Positions 8,601-15,322 of a stretch of 25,191 bases of DNA are shown here, in pieces. The notes beneath the pieces were generated by a model. It was not told the DNA's origin. It searched no databases and saw only the letters and a list, made by a program, of their open reading frames with translations. Within the stretch, counting starts at the first letter, position 1, and every line of letters begins with the position of its first letter. The stretch spans positions 1 to 25,191 of the forward strand of contig NZER01000492.1 in the NCBI GenBank assembly GCA_002690445.1. Direction: 5' to 3'. The position numbers were made by a program, and so were the translations under genes. Source of the DNA: Candidatus Pacearchaeota archaeon (GTDB lineage: Archaea; Nanoarchaeota; Nanoarchaeia; Pacearchaeales; GW2011-AR1).

Positions 8601-10239
8601 AGTCAGGATTATGATACCTCATTTCGTTAGGAAATCGTTTTACCTTTCCCCATTTATTTAGAGGTATATCGTATTGAAACCATTCCTCTAATGGCATGCT
8701 TGGGTTGTTAGGTATGACCGAACCTGTTCCTTCTCCATTTTTTATACATTCATATTCGCTTGTCCATTTTTTAGATCCATTTGCATTCAGTTGTTTATCC
8801 CAATTTGGGCATTCTTTACAGCCGCCGGGGAAATTTGCTTGCCCGGGAAGCCCCGCACCGAAGTGTGGATTTACATTCCCAGCGGTAGGATATACATCTG
8901 GATTTACCCAATCTGGATCAAGGTATTTTTTTCTAGCCTGATCGCTTAGCCAAAGGATCCTTGCTTCTGGTTGAAATTTCGCCAAAGCAATACTTATATA
9001 TAATTCGTCCCACGATCTTCCTAAGTTTGCACGTTGACCCACTGCGTCTTCTAGTTTTAAAACTTTTCCTACTGCCTGCTCGTAGTGTTTTTGATTTCTA
9101 ACGAAAGGTCTTGGGGGTTTAATATACTTTACTAGTGGTGTTTGCTTGTAGGTATTTTCTAGGGTAATTTTTTCGGTCATATTTCTAATCAGCGCGTTTT
9201 CCGAATCCTGCCCAAACCCTAGTTCTATTGCTTCTTTGATTTCATTTAAATTTACTGGATCTTCCAAACTAATACCTTCAATCCATAAATCTTCTTTCGT
9301 ATAGTCGAAGGAAAAATCAAAACTAAAATCCGCAGCCCAAGCGCTTAGTACTTCTCTTAAGTTTCCCGTGTACGAAGCCGTATAAGTTGAGCTTCTTTTA
9401 AAATCTCTTAAGTTGTGTTTGTATTTTATTCCCTGACCTAGAAAGTTATTAGGGTCACCGCCAAGTATATAATCTAATGCGTCACAAAGTTCATCAAAAT
9501 TATATTCGACCTTTGGAGTTTCGCATGGTGTTTCTGTGAACCCTTCTCTTCCAAGGAGCATGTATCCTCCGTCTACGCAATCCACCCCCGGATTCACTTG
9601 GATAAAGGTAGCTAATGGGGCGGGTCCAGCAGATCCATCTCCAGCCATATAAGACATTCTTGTTATTCTGGCGGGATCCTCCTTAGAAGAGGGTCTCACA
9701 TATTTTCTAGGTCTTAAACTGTTACATTCTGTGCACATTAACCTGAACTCATAAACCTGAGAAAAAGCTGTAACCTGCACTAAACTTTTTGGGTTATAAT
9801 AATTCCATCCACCGCCATGAAATAAAGCATCATTAGCTGTTGAAGTTCCATGCCTCATTGCTAGTCCGACAAAAATCTTATCCAAACACACAGATTGATC
9901 CACGAACTCAGCCGTCATGGTTTTTGAAGAAGGAGTATCATTAAAAGAGTAAGAATATAAATACATGTTGTGGAACTTTATGTCCCCAACCTCAATTGTT
10001 TTCGACCCAGTGCTAGTTACATTAAGGGCTGTATCGTTTCCTTCTGCATCAACCAAATCTACAAGCTGGTCATTTATATCTTTTTGTTTATACGTGCCGT
10101 CTTCACTTACTATGCTTAGGGTTATTTTAGTGGGAGACGCAGAGAACCCAACATTACACGAGGCGGCAAAAATACCACCTCCGAACGCTCTACCGGGCTC
10201 TCCTCCGTCATACACTATTCCCTTAATATCCTTAAACAT
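5668..10239 (-). CDS. Large tail-hub/tail-tip-like structural protein (1,523 aa)
   Basis: I do not recognise a named family with certainty. The region around residues 285-330 (a helix with LREVLSAWAADF followed by strands ending DLWIEGI) resembles the hub domains of phage tail-tip and baseplate proteins. The middle is rich in Trp, Pro and CxxC pairs (for example near 169, 767, 938). A four-Thr linker (7522-7533) precedes a Cys cluster. A CWEC mini-domain (about 1069-1094) is followed by an Ig-like segment (about 1102-1215) of the AGDTV...ITATASGN type seen in phage surface proteins. The C-terminus (about 1450-1510) has a GLxSFTVSVGSDGIxT motif leading to a conserved-looking KIGPR. The start is set by an in-frame stop 24 bases upstream and an AAGGA ribosome site. 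Its place just before the M23 protein fits a hub that carries the wall-cutting enzyme; that role is inferred. Confidence 0.6.
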   Translation of the reverse strand: MFKDIKGIVYDGGEPGRAFGGGIFAASCNVGFSASPTKITLSIVSEDGTYKQKDINDQLVDLVDAEGNDTALNVTSTGSKTIEVGDIKFHNMYLYSYSFNDTPSSKTMTAEFVDQSVCLDKIFVGLAMRHGTSTANDALFHGGGWNYYNPKSLVQVTAFSQVYEFRLMCTECNSLRPRKYVRPSSKEDPARITRMSYMAGDGSAGPAPLATFIQVNPGVDCVDGGYMLLGREGFTETPCETPKVEYNFDELCDALDYILGGDPNNFLGQGIKYKHNLRDFKRSSTYTASYTGNLREVLSAWAADFSFDFSFDYTKEDLWIEGISLEDPVNLNEIKEAIELGFGQDSENALIRNMTEKITLENTYKQTPLVKYIKPPRPFVRNQKHYEQAVGKVLKLEDAVGQRANLGRSWDELYISIALAKFQPEARILWLSDQARKKYLDPDWVNPDVYPTAGNVNPHFGAGLPGQANFPGGCKECPNWDKQLNANGSKKWTSEYECIKNGEGTGSVIPNNPSMPLEEWFQYDIPLNKWGKVKRFPNEMRYHNPDCLLRPQGHDESHFADYYCNKLANHALAIQNASQRPGWQNAAWRIDIPWMALGFFPERRLTNATQRHDLLSAHKEAMQGKIKNPFKHPIWKSAENYDCLIGVWNKNFQNKVLEYDKDVADNFFGKYAWWYGNRTDEGELAMGIPPNYGPINPPPSEQQCPKWLFDYEAQSKHRTYMYRFDVKTSPESNVYSGNSYPFIEVLKVNDYIFADNGKAINGDDTDPCTYCPERAIFEIEDNTWGTPQEVIDDLFHNRYIVDTEHSSPSFSPQALTAMTDIGEYVPIYTVLRQDRQVRDLYKTLGIRYFDQSVYKPEHAESGYFPGVAFIPRLDKCIDEVKPDGSGGDPILKIDYEHWYCEATTTTAFCETGCPPCTCGDILDAISGETCDPPDCIEPCWDCMGPKAKKYGNVRSSGTPNPPPDDPATGSPWVSDPDKPNYEPFNPAWQSCLTLACQEDYGYCEKDKKIIGYPTARTIDDNPLPAMDKTSCEAIDEATWKGSDNPAECVSNEAIDVKVSVNADPNACACWECSINEVGMGVYYFGDETKAKEFCGQNSTIAQKDEITVTAGDTVGGSIKVTFSLASGPVVVTTQSFANDDDSTAVQLATDILGSGITGITATASGNIVSVVTPALPNGTPVLADKTVAVGTSPSTASATSTFGETIEAIRIPSSASGGECGVGPEGPCPAGVYLSGAELVNAKVYDNTRRRVMEWHAENASPKDCTLWCEEDIVKTVCGCDPPNEPIHKFSNYRARYFNITHRAITKKIIFPIEHDYVGYWFSDATEKGYYPRKHIVLGTPPDLANLEAPDPNDPNFNPLAAKVGANVMETRIVDVDVTQDLDSIEMGDNNSPGSYHEQLVVNNPYNRDADDQPIPEVVNLPTYYTFLRAVNKSADNANRTLNIRVDGTEFDTLKTLLTPAKGLSSFTVSVGSDGIATDITYVSRPAKLPKRDVLMQKIGPRAIEGRIPKPSVDTIMNDWNIK
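6958..7035 (-). repeat. Cys mini-domain copy in the hub-like protein (CWEC form)
   Basis: The segment begins CWEC, continues through a GVYYF beta-like stretch and an Ala/Lys helix start, and closes with a Cys about 26 residues later. It matches copies in the proteins encoded at 12115-15321, 15323-17737 and 1-3051. Directly downstream comes an Ig-like insertion, so module and insertion may have moved together. Confidence 0.65.
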
Positions 10240-10252
10240 TTTTCCTTTTTTC
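10240..10252 (-). promoter_or_regulatory. Ribosome binding site of the hub-like gene
   Basis: AAGGA lies with a short A-only spacer before the ATG at 10239. With the in-frame stop TAA at 10261-10263, it fixes the start of the 1,523-residue protein. Confidence 0.7.
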
Positions 10253-10270
10253 TTTATAAATTACACTTTT

Positions 10271-10292
10271 TTAAAAAATCATTTTTTACTCC
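10271..10292 (-). promoter_or_regulatory. Strong ribosome site followed by a three-residue reading frame (Met-Ile-Phe-stop)
   Basis: AAAAGGAG, a six-base spacer and ATG are followed after two codons by TAA. The signal begins directly after the stop of the lectin-like gene. The ATG is one base out of register with the hub gene's ATG 43 bases downstream. It could be a decayed former start, a minimal leader that passes ribosomes on, or chance in A-rich sequence. Confidence 0.4.
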
Positions 10293-10299
10293 TTTTCTA

Positions 10300-12108
10300 C
10301 TATTGTATACTAAAAAAAGTACCCTCATTATTATAAATAAATAACGGGTTTAATTGCGCTGTATTGTCGGAATTGTTCAAATTACAGTTGCACGTTAATG
10401 AATATCCATTTCCCTCCGAAAATCTTACCCCATCAACCCAAACCATTTCTGAAATAATATTAAAATTTTGACAATGTATATACTTATTGCTTGAATTATT
10501 GGTGTTTGTTATACCGCTGTTCCTGTCAGCGAATAACATTCTTCCAGACTCTAAGTTTTCGGCATGAAGCACCAAGAATGTTCCCATCCACGACTCGTAA
10601 TCCACCCCATAAACAAGTTTTTTTCTGTTCAAATAAACATCTTTATTTTGCCAGCCATAAAAATAAACATCTCCCCAGTATTCTGTAAAATCTAGTCCGA
10701 CAACGGGTGAGGTGGATATGTCGTACGTTACGATATCCAACTCAGAATAGCTGCCTTGTAGCTTTTTAATTGTTGTCCCGCTTATTTGATAATCAACATC
10801 TTTTTCTTGTATCTCTCCATTCAAATAAATATTAATATTTATTTCCGTTGAATAAGTGCTGTTGATCCTAAATGAGGCGTCTCCAGTGTTAAATGTTGCT
10901 TTTCTGTTTAAATTGACTTGAATCTCGTCGAAGGAATAAATTTCTACAGTTTTTGTTTTGTCTACGTTCTTGTCTAAAAGCAAACATTTTTCAGAATATG
11001 TCTTAGAATGACTATTGTCATATGTTTTTGATTCGGGTATCAGGGTGGATGTTTTCTTGGTTAGGGTTCCCTCTCCCGCTCTATATTGTGTAACTGTTTT
11101 ATAATTTGTTTCTTTTATGGGTATTTTATCATACGCTGTAATTGTTAACCCTGTCGCAGATGTTATCGGTCTTGGTTGATATGCGTATCCTGTTGTTTTT
11201 AACCCATCTTTGACTTTAGTTTCCACTGCAACACCCGGCTTGTTAACCTCAGAAACAACCTCTTTGTAATACTTGCTTGTGTAGCTAGTTAAGAAGAATG
11301 ATTCTGATATTTCTTTAATTTCTCCTAGAGAGGTATGCTTATTTATTAATACAAAATTATTTATATTTCCAGTAAACCCAGTGTATTCTGAATTCTGAGT
11401 AAGATCTTCAGTCCCGAGCCCTCCTATAGAAAAAAGATTAGTATTTGTTTTGTCTTTTGTTGTAAAAGTTTTTGAATATATTTTTTTGTATATTGGATTA
11501 TAAATATTTAAAGATATCCCGCTTGCATGCGAAGACTTAGAAACTATAATTAGCGCGTTGTCCCCTATCGGTTTGTGGAATGTTTTTATATTTTTTATTC
11601 CGTCAACGTCAACATCTTCGTAGAACAAGCTATTTGCCCCATTTAGCCCAACGGTAAAACCGCTAAGGTTAGTCGAGCTTCCTCTATTTGAAAATAGAAT
11701 TCTTGCTTTACCTTTTTCTGAGGTTGTTGGGCATTCGCTTGAAATGTCAAAAAATGCAGTCCAACTTTCTATGCTTGACGATCCTAGAACTAAAACGCTA
11801 GATGACCCATCAAAAACCCCTCCCCCAGACAAGCTCCTTGGAGCACTGCTTAGCCCCGCGGAAATACCGCACATAGATTCAGAATCAATTTCAGTAATTC
11901 CACCCGTTACAAAATATTTATCAGTAGTCTTAAAAAGATTAAAAATCATATAGCTATTTAAATTCGCAGCAACTAAGTTTTGCTCAGTAATTGGCGCGGT
12001 TATAGTCATCTCCGAAGGTGGTCTCCAGTCATAGAAAACCTTTGCCTGAGACTCTGGAATGCCTTGGTTTTTTATTTTTGCTAATAATATGTCTTTGTTA
12101 ACGTTCAT
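10300..12108 (-). CDS. Lectin-like tail fibre/spike protein (602 aa)
   Basis: Residues about 90-275 have the pattern of a concanavalin/LamG-type beta sandwich: WTAFFDIS, then ILFSNRG, SGFTVGLNG, ALIIVSK, and a closing TGNINNFVLIN strand. The C-terminal part has three diverged copies of a fibre repeat of the type hLNGxxhxxGxDYxh (around 423, 490 and 558), known from phage tail fibres. Sugar or surface binding is therefore likely. Unlike its neighbours it has no Thr linker, few Cys and no C[WY]xC module, and its DNA looks more A/T-rich, so it may be an exchangeable insertion. The start is set by an in-frame TGA six bases upstream; I see no clear ribosome site. The gene begins 6 bases after the preceding stop. 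Confidence 0.62.
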   Translation of the reverse strand: MNVNKDILLAKIKNQGIPESQAKVFYDWRPPSEMTITAPITEQNLVAANLNSYMIFNLFKTTDKYFVTGGITEIDSESMCGISAGLSSAPRSLSGGGVFDGSSSVLVLGSSSIESWTAFFDISSECPTTSEKGKARILFSNRGSSTNLSGFTVGLNGANSLFYEDVDVDGIKNIKTFHKPIGDNALIIVSKSSHASGISLNIYNPIYKKIYSKTFTTKDKTNTNLFSIGGLGTEDLTQNSEYTGFTGNINNFVLINKHTSLGEIKEISESFFLTSYTSKYYKEVVSEVNKPGVAVETKVKDGLKTTGYAYQPRPITSATGLTITAYDKIPIKETNYKTVTQYRAGEGTLTKKTSTLIPESKTYDNSHSKTYSEKCLLLDKNVDKTKTVEIYSFDEIQVNLNRKATFNTGDASFRINSTYSTEININIYLNGEIQEKDVDYQISGTTIKKLQGSYSELDIVTYDISTSPVVGLDFTEYWGDVYFYGWQNKDVYLNRKKLVYGVDYESWMGTFLVLHAENLESGRMLFADRNSGITNTNNSSNKYIHCQNFNIISEMVWVDGVRFSEGNGYSLTCNCNLNNSDNTAQLNPLFIYNNEGTFFSIQ

Positions 12109-12114
12109 ATTTCA

Positions 12115-15100
12115 TTAAGGGCATGGCACCGGTTGAGTTCCTTCCATGAGAGCATCATTTGGGCATTGAGTCTTTGCGGAGGTTTCTGTAAATGCGTAAA
12201 CAATGCTTTCGTCTTCACACTTCCAGCACTTAAGGTCGGCAGTTTCGCCGCATGGGACAACAGCTATGTCAAAAAGAGAAATGCCCGCCGTCGACCCTTC
12301 TTCCGTACACTCGTTAGTAGCTTGTTCTTCGCTAGCGGCGTATACATACGTGTATCCTGTTGGCGGATCTTCCCCCATATTCATACACGCGTAACAATCA
12401 GCTGGCGGTGATGGGCATTCTTCAGCTACACTTTCTTCTCCCGAGTTTTCGCAAACTTGCTGTGCGTCTTCTGGGGTTAAGGCATCAAAGTCTGGCACAA
12501 CAACAGTCCCGTCGTCCGCAACACAGTTATAACATTTTTTCTCCAAGATATATTCACAGGGGTAAACATGGTCTGCTGCACCATGCTCATTCATGCAAGC
12601 GGTCGATGCGGCAGTGATGTCTACGGCTTGTACATCTCCCAACTCCACAAGGCTGCTTCCATAACAAGTATAACAATTCTTACAGGGAGAAGGTGTTAAT
12701 ACATGGGTTTCTCCTGCGGCAGGCGCCGTGGTGGTCGTAGTGGCTCCGCCACCTGAAGGAGCAGCGGTAGTGGTCGTCACAACAAGACCCAAATCGGTGG
12801 CTAATTGATCACATTTCTCATAAGCTTCTTCAGGTATAGTTCCATTCTCGGCTTCTTCATCAGTTTGATATGCGTACACTTCACCGCGCGTAACGCCAGC
12901 GGCAGTTAGGCAGTCCCAACATGCTTTCTGTTTTTCTGGCTCAGGTATTTCTACGCAAAACGAGGCATCATCTTCAGGTATATAACTTCTTTCCAACGAA
13001 ACAGAGATAGATTGAGCCGCGGATTCCCTATGAGAAACATTTTTGTTTATGTCGTAAGGTCCATCTGGAGTTCCAAGCGCTGCAACCTGTGGGTTTCCCT
13101 CGTAATCAAGAGCGGTGCCTTCTTGTTTGAGCGCTGCGTTTAATATTTCTTGTATTTCATTAGCTTTTATTCTTAATTCATTTTCCATTGCCGCATCAAT
13201 CACAAGGGCGTCTTGCCGCATCGTAAGATTCACTTTTGTAGTTGATTTTGCTCTTGTTTGAATTCCAAATTTTTGTATAGCCCAATGTCCATTGTAAGAA
13301 TTCTCTTCGTTTTCTTTTTGGCCCGAGGCATTTACTTTAACAAAGTTAACAGGATTATTAACCAATACGTTATAAGAAGCTTTGTCATAACACCCCGTGG
13401 GGTTGTCTGTTCCACCGCAAAACCCCTCACTTACTTCAACCACTGTTATATCACCTTCGGGATAAGGAAACTCTCCTTCGCAATAACTTTTAGCGGAAGC
13501 AGCTGTACCTGAAATATACACAGCTTGAGGAGTGCCGTCATCGACGCACTCCCAACACACATCTGCAGCTCCACTTCCAAAAACGTTTAAAAAATCTGAG
13601 TCGTTAAAGGTTGCAGCTAAATTTAACTGACCTGACGATTCATTCCTTGTTACAGACAAGGATTCCGCGCATTCATTTAACTTCCAGCACAATGACGCAG
13701 GATCGCCAACAGCCGTGGCATTTTGGTAGGGGGACCAGTGTGCGCACGCTTCTTGCCCTGATTGATAAGGCTGCGCTTTCGCATAAAAAGTGGTAACTTC
13801 ATTAGGCGGATCAGAATTAGGATCTTGTCCACTACACTTATGACAGACTTTCATTATTACGTCATACTCAGCCTTCGCTTTTTTAGCCAAGAAGTCCATT
13901 AGGTCTGTGTTATCTAAAAAGTCTTGTATATAACATTTTCTTTCTGTTATTAGGCCTCTTACTTTTAATGTGCCTTTAATTGAAATTTTTGATATTTGTG
14001 TTATTTCATCAGTAGAAACTTCCACGGTATAATCAAAATAATGCCTACTCTCATCGCCATTTTCATCTACAAATAATGGGTTTGTGTCAAATTTTGCTTT
14101 TACATTTATCTGTTTCTCTTCTATGCTTTCGTCAAGGCTGTATGATACAGGTATTCTCTGTAGCAATGGGTGTTCTACGTCTGAGCCATCCATTCCTGAT
14201 ATTTCTTTAGCTTTTTCGTACAAACCCTTTTTTCCAGCCACAGGAGCGGGGGGAATCACCGACATGTCATATGCGTCATTTTTAATTACCGCTGCTCTTA
14301 ATTCACCCATGGTGGTATTTTTCCCACCCTTAATTGTCCCGTTTATAGTTACATTTCTAAAGTCGTCATTAAGAGATTGACTCATTTCAACTGAGTATTT
14401 TGAGACAGCCTTTAATCCCTCGACAGCGCTATCTTCGTCAAGGTAAGCGATAAAGGTCTCCGTAATACTATATTGACCTTCCATTCTGTTTATCTTTTCG
14501 TTTTGATTTAATAGGACTAGATATAATTTTCCTACCCCCGTGCCACAGTCCCAAGCCTTTACGGCACCCTCATCAGACATATTTCCTTCGCCCAGTCTTG
14601 AGTTAACCCAAGTGATGGCATTATCTAAGCCGTTTTCTAGTTGCCCGGGGTTTGTGGCGGATGCTCCCTGAGTAAAATCTACACCCCTTGCTGACACGGT
14701 GTGAGTTACAGACATGGAGCCATCTTCTCCCTCTGTTAATTGGAATTCGTCTGTCGGATCAACTATCCCTTGAGCTATAAAGAAATCCTGTTCGTAGCAC
14801 CTTAACCTAATTGCGAAATCCAAAAAACCATGATACCCAGACTCAGGAAACTCGATGCTCTCCACAACGGTATTGGGAAAAGACATTTTGTTTGGTGGGG
14901 TTTCAGAATCCTCGAACTCAAAAGTTTTTAAATTCTTTCTGAAAACATCTATGATCCCATCTCTAGCTGTTTCTAAGATTTTAACGCCCACTGGATAATT
15001 ACTAACGTTTCCCCAGTTTCCTCCGTTTAGACAGTTTGTTTGATCGGGCTCAGGAGCAGCCGCGTTATTTGCCACGTCAACAGCCTGACAAAAAATAAGT

Positions 15101-15321
15101 GCTGTTGGGGCATCGGGGGCCAAAATATATTGTCCACCCGGGTTACATAGCCAACACTGGGCATTTAGTCCTAGTGATATTTGACCATTTAGAGTTACGT
15201 TCATTACTTGCCCCCATTTTCCTCCGAAGAACAAGGGCTGCCTATCAATTTGAATATAGGGAACCGCCTCCCCCCAAGGAGCTTTTCCGTCATATTTAAT
15301 TGATACTGGGCTAACTGGCAT
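12115..15321 (-). CDS. Beta-rich tail/baseplate structural protein with tandem Cys mini-domains (1,068 aa)
   Basis: I do not recognise a named family. The N-terminal part carries a CWLC module (residues 56-78) inside a beta-rich domain, then IRLRCYEQDFF and DGSMSVTHTVSARG, then a helix (ITWVNSRLG). Several copies follow of a strand pair of the type YSxxhxxSLxxxxxxVxIxGxI. Comparable blocks in the same order occur in the next upstream gene, so the two look like paralogs. A CWEC module sits at 589-614. The last 270 residues (801-1067) are five Cys modules in tandem, with a Thr/Ala/Pro/Gly linker (about 849-868) between the first and second. The protein ends within the last module (VPCP). The ATG follows the previous stop by one base (TAATATG). 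The position after the tape-measure candidate suggests a distal-tail or baseplate role, which is inferred. Confidence 0.6.
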   Translation of the reverse strand: MPVSPVSIKYDGKAPWGEAVPYIQIDRQPLFFGGKWGQVMNVTLNGQISLGLNAQCWLCNPGGQYILAPDAPTALIFCQAVDVANNAAAPEPDQTNCLNGGNWGNVSNYPVGVKILETARDGIIDVFRKNLKTFEFEDSETPPNKMSFPNTVVESIEFPESGYHGFLDFAIRLRCYEQDFFIAQGIVDPTDEFQLTEGEDGSMSVTHTVSARGVDFTQGASATNPGQLENGLDNAITWVNSRLGEGNMSDEGAVKAWDCGTGVGKLYLVLLNQNEKINRMEGQYSITETFIAYLDEDSAVEGLKAVSKYSVEMSQSLNDDFRNVTINGTIKGGKNTTMGELRAAVIKNDAYDMSVIPPAPVAGKKGLYEKAKEISGMDGSDVEHPLLQRIPVSYSLDESIEEKQINVKAKFDTNPLFVDENGDESRHYFDYTVEVSTDEITQISKISIKGTLKVRGLITERKCYIQDFLDNTDLMDFLAKKAKAEYDVIMKVCHKCSGQDPNSDPPNEVTTFYAKAQPYQSGQEACAHWSPYQNATAVGDPASLCWKLNECAESLSVTRNESSGQLNLAATFNDSDFLNVFGSGAADVCWECVDDGTPQAVYISGTAASAKSYCEGEFPYPEGDITVVEVSEGFCGGTDNPTGCYDKASYNVLVNNPVNFVKVNASGQKENEENSYNGHWAIQKFGIQTRAKSTTKVNLTMRQDALVIDAAMENELRIKANEIQEILNAALKQEGTALDYEGNPQVAALGTPDGPYDINKNVSHRESAAQSISVSLERSYIPEDDASFCVEIPEPEKQKACWDCLTAAGVTRGEVYAYQTDEEAENGTIPEEAYEKCDQLATDLGLVVTTTTAAPSGGGATTTTTAPAAGETHVLTPSPCKNCYTCYGSSLVELGDVQAVDITAASTACMNEHGAADHVYPCEYILEKKCYNCVADDGTVVVPDFDALTPEDAQQVCENSGEESVAEECPSPPADCYACMNMGEDPPTGYTYVYAASEEQATNECTEEGSTAGISLFDIAVVPCGETADLKCWKCEDESIVYAFTETSAKTQCPNDALMEGTQPVPCP
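12118..12921 (-). repeat. Five tandem Cys mini-domains
   Basis: Copies begin at about 12921 (CWDC), 12675 (CYTC), 12534 (CYNC), 12396 (CYAC) and 12228 (CWKC), reading leftwards. Each starts C-W/Y-x-C, usually followed by an acidic or Gly-containing turn, a Val/Tyr strand, an Ala-rich helix start with a third Cys, and in most copies a fourth Cys. Lengths are about 37-49 residues. Sequences between the Cys differ strongly, so the copies are old or fast-evolving. Paired Cys suggest disulfides or a metal site; the sequence cannot decide between them. Confidence 0.7.
12719..12778 (-). repeat. Thr/Ala/Pro/Gly linker between Cys modules
   Basis: Two runs of 4 and 5 Thr codons, each followed by an Ala/Pro segment and separated by Gly-rich residues, lie between the first and second of the five tandem Cys modules. 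Codons are mixed. The wording closely matches the linkers at 16264-16405. Confidence 0.75.
13480..13557 (-). repeat. Single Cys mini-domain copy (CWEC form)
   Basis: CWECVDDG, a VYIS strand, an Ala-rich turn and a closing Cys 26 residues on. It is the clearest match to the copies at 6958-7035 and 1534-1644, which share the CWEC start. Confidence 0.65.
15088..15156 (-). repeat. Single Cys mini-domain copy (CWLC form)
   Basis: CWLCNPGGQYILA with a following Ala/Pro turn and a third Cys about 22 residues after the first. It lies near the N-terminus of the 1,068-residue protein and is the shortest copy, so membership is less certain. Confidence 0.5.
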
Positions 15322-15322
15322 A

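Larger units (their letters stand above)
10240..10299 (-). other. 60-base A/T-rich gap between the lectin-like and hub-like genes
   Basis: This is the only intergenic gap longer than 20 bases in the window. It holds two ribosome-site/ATG pairs. The first (GGAG at 10289-10292, ATG at 10280-10282) opens a reading frame of only Met-Ile-Phe, with TAA at 10271-10273; the second starts the hub gene. The stretch contains A6-TGA-T6 followed by A6, which could pair but has no G/C stem, so I do not call a terminator. I see no convincing promoter. Confidence 0.6.

Noticed and set aside
10271..10282. T6A6 run as a classical -1 slippery heptamer
   Set aside because: The run is not in the required codon phase relative to the Met-Ile-Phe frame, so standard XXXYYYZ slippage does not apply.
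10271..10292. A6-TGA-T6 as an intrinsic terminator
   Set aside because: The stem would be only A-U pairs with no G/C, and it overlaps a ribosome site within a closely packed co-directional cluster.
9965..10336. Plus-strand 123-codon frame across the intergenic gap
   Set aside because: Phe/Leu-rich antisense of two confident minus-strand genes; no ribosome site or recognisable domain.
10332..10339. TATAAATA resembling a T4-type late promoter
   Set aside because: It is on the plus strand, opposite to all genes, inside a coding region in A/T-rich sequence; nothing downstream would be driven by it.
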